A DNA stretch of 64,000 bases from an uncultured Gammaproteobacteria bacterium (GTDB lineage: Bacteria; Pseudomonadota; Gammaproteobacteria; GCA-002705445; GCA-002716945), in NCBI GenBank assembly GCA_902521725.1, contig CABYTF010000001.1, positions 62,001-126,000 on the forward strand, read 5' to 3'. The position numbers and the translations under genes are program-made. Shown one piece after another: positions 38,859 to 51,221 of the stretch (position 1 is its first letter; each line of letters starts with the position of its first letter). The notes under the pieces were generated by a model. The model did no database searches. It saw only the letters and a program-made list of their open reading frames with translations, and was not told where the DNA came from.

Positions 38859-39163
38859 TCACGCATTAGAATATCATTTATAATTTTTTTTTCAGCCTGA
38901 ATTTTTGTAGTTAAGGACAACAAAATCACATATGAGCTGTTTGGGAATTTTTGATCTCTGAAGAAACCTCTCATTCTTCGTCTGAGGGAGTTCCTAGTAA
39001 CTGACAGCGGTACGATTCTTTTCGGGATTACAATTCCTAAGCGTTTTGTGTTTGATTCAGAGAACTGTAGCTTGAGATGAGCTGATTTCAGAGCCTTTTT
39101 ATCACTAAAATATTTGAGGGTGTCTCTAGAGATAGTGATGAGATCTTTTTTGAATGTGTACAA
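38828..39163 (-). CDS. rnpA: Ribonuclease P protein component
   Basis: Protein subunit that helps RNase P RNA trim tRNA 5' ends. The arginine-rich signature is [16 protein letters not shown]. 111 residues. It starts with TTG at 39163, immediately after the rpmH TAG with no gap (TAGTTG), so its translation probably depends on ribosomes finishing rpmH. The N terminus is divergent. Confidence 0.9.
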   Translation of the reverse strand: MYTFKKDLITISRDTLKYFSDKKALKSAHLKLQFSESNTKRLGIVIPKRIVPLSVTRNSLRRRMRGFFRDQKFPNSSYVILLSLTTKIQAEKKIINDILMREWKSLLSQLL

Positions 39164-39298
39164 CTATGGGCAAAGAACAGCTCTTCCTTTTGCTCTTCTT
39201 GATGCGAGAACTGCTCTTCCGGCTGCAGTCTTCATCCTAGAACGAAATCCATGAGTTCTCTTTCTTTTAATATTACTTGGTTGAAATGTTCTTTTCAT
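39164..39298 (-). CDS. rpmH: 50S ribosomal protein L34
   Basis: 44 residues: [19 protein letters not shown] and so on, ending [11 protein letters not shown]. The L34 signature is unmistakable. The final residues (VLCP) differ from the usual RLTVSK-type tail, and the protein is slightly shorter than that of E. coli. First gene of the minus-strand rpmH-rnpA-yidD-yidC-mnmE-mnmG series, 80 bases from the divergent dnaA. Confidence 0.97.
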   Translation of the reverse strand: MKRTFQPSNIKRKRTHGFRSRMKTAAGRAVLASRRAKGRAVLCP

Positions 39299-39378
39299 AG
39301 ATCAGTATAGTGATTCGATTATTACTTTATGTCAATATATTAATTCATATTTTTTCATGACATAGTTAACATCTCACT

Positions 39379-40677
39379 ATGATTACAAAACACAACATTT
39401 GGAACGAATGTCTAGACAAACTATCAAAGACTCTTACAGAAAAAGAGATGAGGTTGTGGATTGCCCCATTAAAGGTCAAGAAAGATGGTGACGCACTAAA
39501 GTTGTATGCTCCGAACAAGTTTATGAAGGAGGAAATTGAAAAGAACTTCCTTAGTAAAATAGCTAGTGTGGTGAACCAGCTCGCGGAAAATACATTGATT
39601 AGCTTGGACGTAAGTTCGCCAGTAAAAGCAGATGAAAAAGTTAGAACAATGCCGTCAGGTTTTATCTCAAATTTAAATAGTGACATGACGTTCGACTCAT
39701 TTGTTGAAGGAAAATCTAACCAGTTGGCAAAAGCTGCGTGTTTGTCTGTTGTTAATGAACCAGGTGCTTTCAACCCGTTGTATATTTATGGTGGTGTTGG
39801 ACTAGGAAAGACGCATCTTCTTCATTCGATAGGCAATATGTTAAACAATGAAAATAAAAAAGTGGTTTATCTCCACTCTGAGAAATTTGTACAAAACATG
39901 GTTACCGCATTAAGGAATAACCAGATTGAAGAGTTTAAGAAATTTTATAGAAATCTTGATGTTTTATTGTTGGATGATATACAGTTTTTTGCTGGAAAAG
40001 AGAGGTCACAAGAGGAGTTTTTTCACACATTTAATGCTTTATTTGAATACAAAAAACAAGTTGTTTTAACGTGTGATAAGTATCCAAAAGAAATAAACGG
40101 GTTAGAGGATAGGATCAAATCTAGACTTGTTTGGGGACTGAATGTATCTATTGACCCACCAGATCTAGAAACAAGAGTAGCTATACTTCAGTCTAAGGCA
40201 GAAACTCTTGGTCTGCCGATAGAAAATGACGTGGCATTCTTTTTGGCTAGAAATATAAATTCCAATGTTAGGGAATTAGAGGGGAACTTAAGAAGAGTTT
40301 TGGCGACAGCGAGATTTAGGAAATGTGATATCACATTAGAATTCACAAAAGAGACTCTGGCAGACCTTATCTCACTGAACCAAAGATTGATAACAATAGA
40401 ACAGATACAAAAAATTACAGCCAATTACTATAAAACAAGAGTTAGTGACATACTTTCAACAAAGAGAGACAAGAAAAATACACTGCCAAGACATATGGCT
40501 ATGGCGCTATGTAAAGATTTAACTAACAATAGCTTGCCATCAATTGGCGATGGGTTCGGAGGCAGGGACCATACAACAGTCTTGCACGCAAATAAAAAAA
40601 TACAAAAACTCAGAAAAGAAGATTCGCAAATAGAGCAAGATTATATCAACATAGTGCATATACTAAACAACGGGTAA
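39379..40677 (+). CDS. dnaA: Chromosomal replication initiator DnaA
   Basis: Binds DnaA boxes and melts the origin. N-terminal domain I (WNECLDKLSKTLTEKEMRLWI), a short linker, AAA+ domain with Walker A GGVGLGKTH (138-146) and Walker B LLLDDIQFFAGK, and the C-terminal DNA-binding signature GRDHTTVLHANKKI. 432 residues is shorter than E. coli (467), with the loss mainly in linker domain II. It heads dnaA-dnaN-recF-gyrB. Confidence 0.97.
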   Translation: MITKHNIWNECLDKLSKTLTEKEMRLWIAPLKVKKDGDALKLYAPNKFMKEEIEKNFLSKIASVVNQLAENTLISLDVSSPVKADEKVRTMPSGFISNLNSDMTFDSFVEGKSNQLAKAACLSVVNEPGAFNPLYIYGGVGLGKTHLLHSIGNMLNNENKKVVYLHSEKFVQNMVTALRNNQIEEFKKFYRNLDVLLLDDIQFFAGKERSQEEFFHTFNALFEYKKQVVLTCDKYPKEINGLEDRIKSRLVWGLNVSIDPPDLETRVAILQSKAETLGLPIENDVAFFLARNINSNVRELEGNLRRVLATARFRKCDITLEFTKETLADLISLNQRLITIEQIQKITANYYKTRVSDILSTKRDKKNTLPRHMAMALCKDLTNNSLPSIGDGFGGRDHTTVLHANKKIQKLRKEDSQIEQDYINIVHILNNG

Positions 40678-40705
40678 AAGCTGTTAATAACTTATGCTTT
40701 ATGTT

Positions 40706-40714
40706 TTATCCACA
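40706..40714 (+). promoter_or_regulatory. Perfect DnaA box in dnaA-dnaN gap
   Basis: TTATCCACA on the plus strand, 29 bases after the dnaA stop. Confidence 0.65.
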
Positions 40715-40814
40715 GGATACACACGCTGAAAGAACTATCAAACACATGTTAGTCAACATATTTTTATCGTACTAGTGCTATAAAAATAATAAGTTAGAAC
40801 ACATAAAAATAACA

Positions 40815-40820
40815 TATAAT
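40815..40820 (+). promoter_or_regulatory. -10 box for leaderless dnaN transcript
   Basis: A perfect TATAAT; 7 bases beyond its end is the A of the dnaN ATG (40827). TTAGAA at 40794-40799 is a possible -35, but the spacer would be only 15. There is no Shine-Dalgarno before dnaN. Confidence 0.5.
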
Positions 40821-40826
40821 AAATAT

Positions 40827-41933
40827 ATGAAAATAATCTTTAAGACAAAAAGTTTGATAGACAAAATAAAAAATATTGCTCCAACTGCTGAAGCGAAGCA
40901 AACACTCCTAATCTTAGGCAACGTCGTGATTAAAATAGAAAACAGTAAAGCTTACTTCACTGCCTCAGATCTTGAAATACAGGTATCCTCATCTATAGAA
41001 TGTGAGTCAGATAATGATTGCGAGTTTTCACTCCCAGCAAGGAAACTACTTGAAATATTGAGTGCGTTATCTAATTATGAATCTGTTACCTTTTCTGTTT
41101 CAGACAGTAAAGTAGATATCACAGCAGGAAAAAGTAAAATATCACTACCGAATTTACCTGCAGTAGATTTCCCATATATGGACCTTAATCAGCTTGATAA
41201 TGAAACAGATATAGCGAGCGATGACATGACAAATATCATCAATAAAACATCTTTTGCTATGGCTTATCAAGATGCAAGACACTTCCTCAACGGTCTACAT
41301 CTATGTACTGAGGGTGGTAAAATCGTTTCAGTATGTACAGATGGACATAGACTAGCGAAGTATAAATCTCAGGCAGATGGGGATGACAGTCTCTCTATAA
41401 TAATACCAAGAAAAGCTATCTTAGAAATTAATAGAATTATGAACTCTTTTAACGACAATAAACAGAATATAATCAAATATAGCTACAATTCAACGATGTT
41501 TCATATTCAGATTAACGATTATGCCATTATATCGAAGCTCATAGAGGGGAATTATCCAAATTTCAATAAAGTTATACCAGAGAGCACATCTTCCGAAATC
41601 ATAGTTAACAAGATTACTCTGAAAAACTCATTAAATATCATTTCAAAGGTAGTAAACCAGCAGTATAAAGGTGTTAAGTTAACACCTAGCAACAACACTA
41701 TGCATTTGATATCCAGCAATACTGACAGTGAAATTGGTGAAGACCAGATTGATGTAGAATATTCAGGTGAAGAAATGTCTATAGGATTTAATATTTCATA
41801 CTTGCAAGACGTCATAGATACACTCGAGGGAGATATTATACATATTTGTGTTAACGACCAAAATTCTGGCTGCGTAGTCCAAGACAATCAAGACCATGAT
41901 TCTACTTTTGTGATTATGCCTATGCGTGTCTAG
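40827..41933 (+). CDS. dnaN: DNA polymerase III beta subunit (sliding clamp)
   Basis: Ring-shaped processivity clamp. 368 residues, with three repeats of the clamp fold; recognisable segments are LEIQVSS, ARKLLEILSAL, VCTDGHRLAK, IEGNYPNFNKVIP and the C-terminal FVIMPMRV. Normal length. Preceded by a leaderless-type promoter and followed 2 bases later by recF. Confidence 0.96.
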   Translation: MKIIFKTKSLIDKIKNIAPTAEAKQTLLILGNVVIKIENSKAYFTASDLEIQVSSSIECESDNDCEFSLPARKLLEILSALSNYESVTFSVSDSKVDITAGKSKISLPNLPAVDFPYMDLNQLDNETDIASDDMTNIINKTSFAMAYQDARHFLNGLHLCTEGGKIVSVCTDGHRLAKYKSQADGDDSLSIIIPRKAILEINRIMNSFNDNKQNIIKYSYNSTMFHIQINDYAIISKLIEGNYPNFNKVIPESTSSEIIVNKITLKNSLNIISKVVNQQYKGVKLTPSNNTMHLISSNTDSEIGEDQIDVEYSGEEMSIGFNISYLQDVIDTLEGDIIHICVNDQNSGCVVQDNQDHDSTFVIMPMRV

Positions 41934-41935
41934 CG

Positions 41936-45433
<3,498 letters not shown>

Positions 45434-45434
<1 letters not shown>

Positions 45435-46204
45435 TGAAAATTGCAACTTGGAACGTTAACTCAGTAAATGTCCGTCTTCCAAATATACTTAAATACCTAA
45501 AAGATTATCAACCAGATATTTTATGTCTGCAGGAGCTTAAATGCAGCGAAGACAAGTATCCATTAGAGGACTTTGTAGCCGAAGGCTATCATTCAATACA
45601 GGCTTGTCAAAAAACATACAATGGTGTTTCCATTATCTCAAAATCTCAAGGCATGGACTGCCATAACAATCCAGTGGCTGTAAATGATAATGAAATGAGA
45701 TCTATATCAGCAACGTTTGGCGATTTACGGGTTATTAATTTTTATGTTGTTAATGGTCAATCTATCGGGTCTGATAAATATATTCATAAACTTAAATGGC
45801 TTGAAAAAGCACGAAAGTATATCGAAGAACAGCTATCATCATATCGTAAATTAGTTGTCGTTGGAGATTTTAATATTGTCCCAAATGAAAACGATGCATC
45901 TAATTTCTCACCAAACGACATTCTTTGTTCTGATAAAGAAAGGAAGGCCTTGCAGGCTATACTTAATCTAGGTTTGACTGATTGTTACAAACCACAAGAT
46001 AACGTGTCACCATATACCTGGTGGGACTATCGTGCAGGGGCTTTTCACAGAGACATCGGTTATAGAATAGACCTACTTCTGGGTAGCTCGTTGCTTATAA
46101 AGGATCTACAGCAGTATGAGGTGCACAGAGATACAAGGCATAAATCATGGTGCCCAGAGCAACCAAAAACATCTGATCATGCTCCAGTAATGATTACACT
46201 CTAA
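45434..46204 (+). CDS. xthA: Exodeoxyribonuclease III
   Basis: AP endonuclease and 3'-5' exonuclease of base-excision repair. Starts MKIATWNVNSVNVRLP; metal and catalytic motifs LQELKCSEDKYP, VVGDFNIVPNENDASN, RIDLLLGS and SDHAPVMI. 256 residues is normal. Its ATG overlaps the gyrB stop by one base. Confidence 0.95.
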
Positions 46205-46254
46205 AACAATCTAGACTAATATGCACAGTCTGATATATTAAAATAGAGAATCAT

Positions 46255-46890
46255 ATGTCTAGTATAATGGTCATAAACGCCAAAGGCGGCTCAGGCAAAA
46301 CAACAATTTCTACAAATTTAGCCTCATACTATGCTAACAGCGGATTCAAAGTTACTCTTGTGGACCTTGACCCTCAAGGATCTTCCTCAAAATGGCTCTC
46401 TTCGAGGCCTATTACAAAAGCAAAAATAAGGGGCGTTACATCTTTACCGCCTCAGAAAGTGTCAAAAAAAGAGGATGAGATCACAATATTTGACGTACCT
46501 GCTGCGATATATGGAGCAAGACTTCAAACATATATAAAAAAAGCAAGAAAAATTATTGTCCCTGTCCTACCCTCACCAATTGACATGTCTGCAGCAAAAG
46601 ACTTTCTGAATTCTTTGAGAAATCTTGGCAGCGTGATAAGAAACAGAACTGATATATGTCTTGTAGCTAATCGATGCAGAGCAAACACTAATATTTTTGA
46701 AGAGCTAGATGATTACCTGGTTAAGGAAAAAGGCATTCGCTATGTTACAGCATTTAGAGATAATACGAACTATATAAATGCTGCCAAAAGAGGGCTTGGT
46801 ATTTTTGAAATGGGTGAAGCGATGACCGCACAAGACAGGGAGGAGTGGAAACCATTACTATCCTGGCTGAAGCGCAAAAAGAAAAAATAA
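46255..46890 (+). CDS. Orphan ParA/MinD-family ATPase
   Basis: 211 residues. Deviant Walker A NAKGGSGKTTISTNLA, VDLDPQGSSSKWL, and a Walker B-like IFDVPAAIYGA in which the usual DxPP/DTPA is DVPA. It is shorter than and distinct from the ParA beside ParB, and no ParB-like partner follows. Such orphans position cargo such as chemoreceptors, enzymes or plasmids; the target cannot be read here. The C terminus is very basic (LKRKKKK). Confidence 0.8.
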   Translation: MSSIMVINAKGGSGKTTISTNLASYYANSGFKVTLVDLDPQGSSSKWLSSRPITKAKIRGVTSLPPQKVSKKEDEITIFDVPAAIYGARLQTYIKKARKIIVPVLPSPIDMSAAKDFLNSLRNLGSVIRNRTDICLVANRCRANTNIFEELDDYLVKEKGIRYVTAFRDNTNYINAAKRGLGIFEMGEAMTAQDREEWKPLLSWLKRKKKK

Positions 46891-46893
46891 TTA

Positions 46894-47733
46894 TTACTTT
46901 AGACAATCTTTTATACCTTCTCTAACATCTTTGAACTCTACAATGTTCGGGAATAATTCTAGCATTAATCGTGTATCTAAAATTCTTGACTCGTTTATGA
47001 AAGACTGTCTTTTCTTATCGTATAACTTGGACGCATCTTCATAATCAATGAATTTGGGATAAGGTTGTCCAATGAGGTCATAAATATGTAAATAGTAATC
47101 AGTTGTCTTGATTGCGGTACCATCACTTACGTTAATTATAGACATATCTGATTCTTTATTATGAACACTCGCAACTATGAGTCTAGCTAAATCTTTAACA
47201 TGTATTAAATTTGTATGTTTACAAATATCTCTCTTGATCAGAGGTAACCGTTCCTCGATCCTTTTCATTGGCAGCCTGCCTTTACCATAAATCCCAGGAA
47301 CTCTAAATATCGTATAATTTAGACCAGAGGATTTAATTTGAGATTCAGCGTCAACCCTTCTTTTTGCTCTATCAGTTATAGGTTCTATAGATTCACTCTC
47401 ATTTACAACTTTGTCTTTTTTGTCACCATAGACTCCACTCGTGCTCGTGTATATAATTTTTTGTATATTCTTTTTATTCACATTTAAAAGAAAGTTTTTA
47501 AGAACTAAATCTATACATCCATTTTGTTGTGGAGGAGCTAAATAGATAACTATGGATTTTTTGGTTATTAATTCTTTTAGTTTTTTGTTGTCTGCAGAAA
47601 TGTCTAATTTTATGTTAATGTCACAATTTTTTTTCTCTGATCTACAAACCCCTACATATTTCTTATTTTCAATTTTTATTTGTGATATGTAGCCACTTAC
47701 ATAGCCATTGCCTACCAAATAGATCATACTCAT
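46894..47733 (-). CDS. Atypical SDR-family NAD(P)-dependent epimerase/dehydratase-like protein
   Basis: 279 residues. The N-terminal VGNGYVSGYI is a loose nucleotide-binding motif. YTSTSGVYGDKKDKVVNESE and FRVPGIYGKGRLPMKRI resemble the YeeZ-type extended SDR family. The classical YxxxK is not obvious after the STSGVYG strand, so catalysis is uncertain. The end of hemD's frame overlaps its start by 4 bases, making a hemC-hemD-SDR operon. It ends 3 bases from the convergent ParA gene. Confidence 0.72.
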   Translation of the reverse strand: MSMIYLVGNGYVSGYISQIKIENKKYVGVCRSEKKNCDINIKLDISADNKKLKELITKKSIVIYLAPPQQNGCIDLVLKNFLLNVNKKNIQKIIYTSTSGVYGDKKDKVVNESESIEPITDRAKRRVDAESQIKSSGLNYTIFRVPGIYGKGRLPMKRIEERLPLIKRDICKHTNLIHVKDLARLIVASVHNKESDMSIINVSDGTAIKTTDYYLHIYDLIGQPYPKFIDYEDASKLYDKKRQSFINESRILDTRLMLELFPNIVEFKDVREGIKDCLK

Positions 47734-48434
47734 TTGGTTATGACCTTAATTTTCTCAACAATATCTGGGATATCATAGATATCTACCAACTTTGTCATAG
47801 ATGCAACATCCTTGTCACACTTTATCTCTTCATCTGACTTGTCTAAAACAATAAAGTGTACACTATCTAATTTTATATCTGAGTTATCTAGTAGAGGTTC
47901 TACACTGCTTTTACTGAAACCAATTACTACAGCTCCATTTTCTATCATTGCAGTCACACTATGAAGATTATCTTCATTAAGAACTCTCTCGTAAACATTA
48001 CAAACGTTATGATCCAGATTCTCTGATTCTAGAAAGTTTTGTATTGTTGTTTTCCCGCCTATGCCTTTCAGTAGGAGAGTTTTCCCAAGTTCGTATTTAT
48101 CATGTTTAATTTTTTCAATAAGCCCAGAGCTCGAATAGTCATGATCAGGTATTATGCAGTCTAAGCTGAATTTTCTCTTTACCCAAGTTCTGCAGTTCGG
48201 ACCAATACCATAAATATGCTTTGCGTTATAAATATGATTGTTACTAGAATCTATTTTTTTAATAGCATTTGCACTTTGAATAATTATAGTCTTGTATTCA
48301 TCATCGATTGGATATCTCTCAATGTGATTAATATCCTGTATCATAAGATCATGAAATTTATAGTCATTAGATTTGAGTGATTGCTCTAGCTCTTCTTTCA
48401 TTGAGTAGTTTGATACCAAAATAACATCTAACAT
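47730..48434 (-). CDS. hemD: Uroporphyrinogen-III synthase (divergent)
   Basis: Closes hydroxymethylbilane to uroporphyrinogen III. 234 residues with the two-domain pattern: IIIQSANAIKKI, HIYGIGPNCRTWV, LLLKGIGGKTTIQNFL, VYERV, VVIGFSKSSVEPLL. Sequence conservation of HemD is always low; the call rests mostly on these segments and the 7-base overlap with hemC. Confidence 0.85.
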   Translation of the reverse strand: MLDVILVSNYSMKEELEQSLKSNDYKFHDLMIQDINHIERYPIDDEYKTIIIQSANAIKKIDSSNNHIYNAKHIYGIGPNCRTWVKRKFSLDCIIPDHDYSSSGLIEKIKHDKYELGKTLLLKGIGGKTTIQNFLESENLDHNVCNVYERVLNEDNLHSVTAMIENGAVVIGFSKSSVEPLLDNSDIKLDSVHFIVLDKSDEEIKCDKDVASMTKLVDIYDIPDIVEKIKVITK

Positions 48435-49339
48435 TTCAGCATACCTTTTGAGCCCATTTTGATGAATAAATTTGAGAGTTTTGTTGACAGGTCCCTATAG
48501 TTGTCCTTGTTACCTTCAATTTTATTTCTGATATATCTTGTTCCATCAACTGTGGCAACAAACCCAGTAATAGAAATTAGATCTTTTTGGATTGTCGCAT
48601 GAGCACCTATTGGCGACATGCAATCGCCATCCATTTGGGCAGCAAATATTCTCTCAGCTGAAACACATATTTCTGTATTTAGATCTACTATCCTCTTAAT
48701 CTTACTCATAATCTCGCTATGTTGACTTAAACACTCTATACACAATACACCCTGTCCTGGCGAGGGGACAAACGACTCGACACTTAAATTCTGTGTTATT
48801 AGGTTATCCATTTCCATCCTACGAAGCCCGGCTTTAGCCAATATGATTCCATCTATATTTGAGTTTTTAAGCTTTTTTAGTCTGGTGTTTATGTTACCTC
48901 TCATCTCAACGACATGTATATTTTTTCCTAAACTCTTGATCATTGCTTGTCTGCGCGGACTGGATGAGGCTATAGTTCCATTTGATATCTCCTCTATACT
49001 TTTGTAAGAATTTGATATGAACACGTCACAGGGATCCTCTCTCCTCATAATGCTTGAAATCAAAAACCTATCATTCACTTTAGCGGGCACATCTTTCATA
49101 GAATGCACTGCAATATGAGCTCTACCCTCAATAAGAGCATTTTCAAGTTCTTTAAGAAATAAGCCTTTGCCCCCATTCCTCTTAAAGGTCTCATTATCAG
49201 CTTTATCACCGCTTGTAGACATCGCAACAATATCTATTTTATTGAAGACATTATTGTCTAGTAAATACTCTCTAACTATATTTGCCTGTCGTAGCGCCAA
49301 GGGGCTTTCACGGGTAGCTAGTTTTATATTATCCTGCAT
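48428..49339 (-). CDS. hemC: Porphobilinogen deaminase (hydroxymethylbilane synthase)
   Basis: Polymerises four porphobilinogens for heme synthesis. IKLATRESPLALRQA, AVHSMKDVPA, SSPRRQAM, VEMRGNINTRLKKL and the cofactor-attachment Cys240 in DGDCMSPIGAHA. 303 residues is normal. Divergent from argH. Hemes are also needed for the cytochromes matured by the ccm genes at the window end. Confidence 0.96.
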   Translation of the reverse strand: MQDNIKLATRESPLALRQANIVREYLLDNNVFNKIDIVAMSTSGDKADNETFKRNGGKGLFLKELENALIEGRAHIAVHSMKDVPAKVNDRFLISSIMRREDPCDVFISNSYKSIEEISNGTIASSSPRRQAMIKSLGKNIHVVEMRGNINTRLKKLKNSNIDGIILAKAGLRRMEMDNLITQNLSVESFVPSPGQGVLCIECLSQHSEIMSKIKRIVDLNTEICVSAERIFAAQMDGDCMSPIGAHATIQKDLISITGFVATVDGTRYIRNKIEGNKDNYRDLSTKLSNLFIKMGSKGMLKC

Positions 49340-49411
49340 AGTTGTATTACCAGAAATTCACATATAGTATACTGGCATTAAGAAAGATATTAAAATTTCT
49401 AGAGGAATATT

Positions 49412-50803
49412 GTGAAAAACGCGACTTGGTCAGGCAGATTTAAGAAAAGCCTCGATAAAGAGGTGCTCGAATTTTCTGAAAGCATTAGTGTCGACCATCT
49501 ATTGTTTGATTCTGATATTAAAGTTTGTATGGCACATGCACAAATGCTTTGTGAATGTAAGATTATTACGAAATCAGAATCGAATAAAATATGCAAAGGT
49601 CTACAAACGATTCAAAAAAAATATAATGATGGAAAGCTTTCTTTATCAATCAATCTAGAGGATGTCCACATGAACATTGAGCAAGCTCTCACAAAAGAGG
49701 TCGGAGATCTTGGTAAGAAAATACACATGGGCAGATCAAGAAATGATCTTGTTTCTACCGATCTAAGATTATATCTACGAGATTGTGTTGATTTGATACT
49801 AAAAAAAATTAAAGATACAAGATATGCGATAGCTATAACAGCTCTAGATAATTCAAATGTTGTCTTCCCGGGTTACACACATATGCAGCTGGCACAACCC
49901 ATTACTTTTGGACATCATTTATTGGCATGGCATGAGATGTTGCAAAGGGACGAGCAGAGACTTGATAGTGTAAGAGAAGTCATCAATGTGATGCCACTGG
50001 GGAGTGCTGCACTTTCTGGGACACCTTATCCCATAGATAGGAAGTTAGTAGCAAATAAACTTGGTTTTAAAACAACATCAGCAAACTCCATGGATGCAGT
50101 TAGTGACAGAGACTTTGTCTGTGATTTTGCTTACTCTTGCTCTATGATTATGGTGCATTTATCTAGAATATCTGAGGAGCTAATCTACTGGATGAACACA
50201 CACATCAAGCTTGTAGATATCGATGAAGCATTTTGTACAGGGTCATCGATCATGCCTCAGAAGAAAAACCCGGATGTCCCAGAATTAATAAGGGGTAAAT
50301 GCGGATCTGCTATAGGGGCCCTGACTTCGCTTCTCGTACTAATGAAAGGACTCCCTCTAACTTATAACAGAGACATGCAAGAGGACAAAGGCATTATAAT
50401 AGAATCTATATCGGAGGTTCTGTCATGTTTGAACTTAATGCCGAGATTAATTTTAACTTTAACAGTTAATCAAAAAAGAGCTTTGAGCTTTTCCAACCAA
50501 GGTTATTCAAATGCCACTGATCTTGCTGATTATTTGACAATGAAAGGCATACCATTTAGAGATTCACATGAGATAGTTGGAAAAATAGTAAGACATGCAG
50601 AATTGAAGAATACTTCGCTAGATGATTTACCTCTAAAAGATTTTAATAAGTTCTCAAAAATTATAGGAGAGGATGTTTACTCTGCAATTAACATAGAAAA
50701 GTCAATTCACAAAAAAATAACCTCAGGATCAACATCACCACTTAATGTTAAAAAATCTGCAAAAAAAATCTTAGCCTCTTTAGAGAAAAATGGGTATAAG
50801 TAA
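49412..50803 (+). CDS. argH: Argininosuccinate lyase
   Basis: Last step of arginine synthesis: argininosuccinate to arginine and fumarate. Starts with GTG at 49412, preceded by AGAGGA. Motifs TWSGRFKKSLD, MGRSRNDLVSTDLRLYLR, and the signature GSSIMPQKKNPDVPE. 463 residues is normal. hemD-hemC divergent from argH is the Pseudomonas order, without the algZR genes that lie between them there. Confidence 0.97.
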   Translation: MKNATWSGRFKKSLDKEVLEFSESISVDHLLFDSDIKVCMAHAQMLCECKIITKSESNKICKGLQTIQKKYNDGKLSLSINLEDVHMNIEQALTKEVGDLGKKIHMGRSRNDLVSTDLRLYLRDCVDLILKKIKDTRYAIAITALDNSNVVFPGYTHMQLAQPITFGHHLLAWHEMLQRDEQRLDSVREVINVMPLGSAALSGTPYPIDRKLVANKLGFKTTSANSMDAVSDRDFVCDFAYSCSMIMVHLSRISEELIYWMNTHIKLVDIDEAFCTGSSIMPQKKNPDVPELIRGKCGSAIGALTSLLVLMKGLPLTYNRDMQEDKGIIIESISEVLSCLNLMPRLILTLTVNQKRALSFSNQGYSNATDLADYLTMKGIPFRDSHEIVGKIVRHAELKNTSLDDLPLKDFNKFSKIIGEDVYSAINIEKSIHKKITSGSTSPLNVKKSAKKILASLEKNGYK

Positions 50804-51152
50804 GAATCTGTTTTACATATTAGCTGCACTGCCATTATTCATTAGCTTGAATGTTAATTCTTCAGATAGCATTCCTACAATCAAGGAGTATATTGATAAT
50901 CCTGAATCCTATGATTCTTATGTATTTGGGCTTGAAAGTGGACTAGAGTGGGCATCAGAATACTATTATCGGAAACATAATATTCAGCTGTACTGTAAAC
51001 CTGGGAACGTTCAGCTACCAGCAGAAATGCTCAGAGAGATGATAGCTAAGACAATTAGTATAAAGCCGGGTTTTTTTAAAAAGTATGAGAATGAGCAGCT
51101 TTTGGGTTTAGCCTTGAGAAATGGCTACATGGAAGCCTTTCCATGCCAATAG
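50790..51152 (+). CDS. Exported protein, Rap1a/Tai-like
   Basis: 120 residues. A signal peptide (about 1-24; LFYILAALPLFISLNVNS) precedes a small helical domain with LESGLEWASEYY, LYCKPGNVQLPAEMLREMI and a C-terminal GYMEAFPCQ. The paired cysteines and the ending resemble the Rap1a immunity-protein family (Tai), common as stray periplasmic proteins. Actual function unknown; no toxin gene adjoins it. It overlaps argH by 14 bases. Confidence 0.6.
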   Translation: MGISKNLFYILAALPLFISLNVNSSDSIPTIKEYIDNPESYDSYVFGLESGLEWASEYYYRKHNIQLYCKPGNVQLPAEMLREMIAKTISIKPGFFKKYENEQLLGLALRNGYMEAFPCQ

Positions 51153-51190
51153 TGCTTGTTAGTATCTTTCGAATTTTGTAATATATCTAG

Positions 51191-51217
51191 TCTAATAGGG
51201 TAAATTTACAGGAGGAG
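51191..51217 (+). promoter_or_regulatory. Possible promoter -10 and strong Shine-Dalgarno of the 118-aa gene
   Basis: TCTAAT (51191-51196) could be a -10 with a poor -35 (TTCGAA, 51168-51173). GGAGGAG (51211-51217) lies 4-6 bases before the ATG and is the strongest ribosome-binding site I noticed in the window. Confidence 0.4.
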
Positions 51218-51221
51218 TAAA

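Larger units (their letters stand above)
40678..40826 (+). other. Candidate oriC: dnaA-dnaN intergenic region
   Basis: 149 bases. It holds one perfect DnaA box (40706-40714), a weaker TTATTAACA-like element at 40682-40690 (minus strand), and a very AT-rich right half (about 40770-40826) that could unwind. Gene strand polarity switches 1.4 kb to the left, at rpmH/dnaA. It is a plausible origin, but only one strong box is visible. Confidence 0.45.

Noticed and set aside
50790-51152. Toxin-immunity module
   Set aside because: No toxin gene adjoins the Rap1a-like gene.
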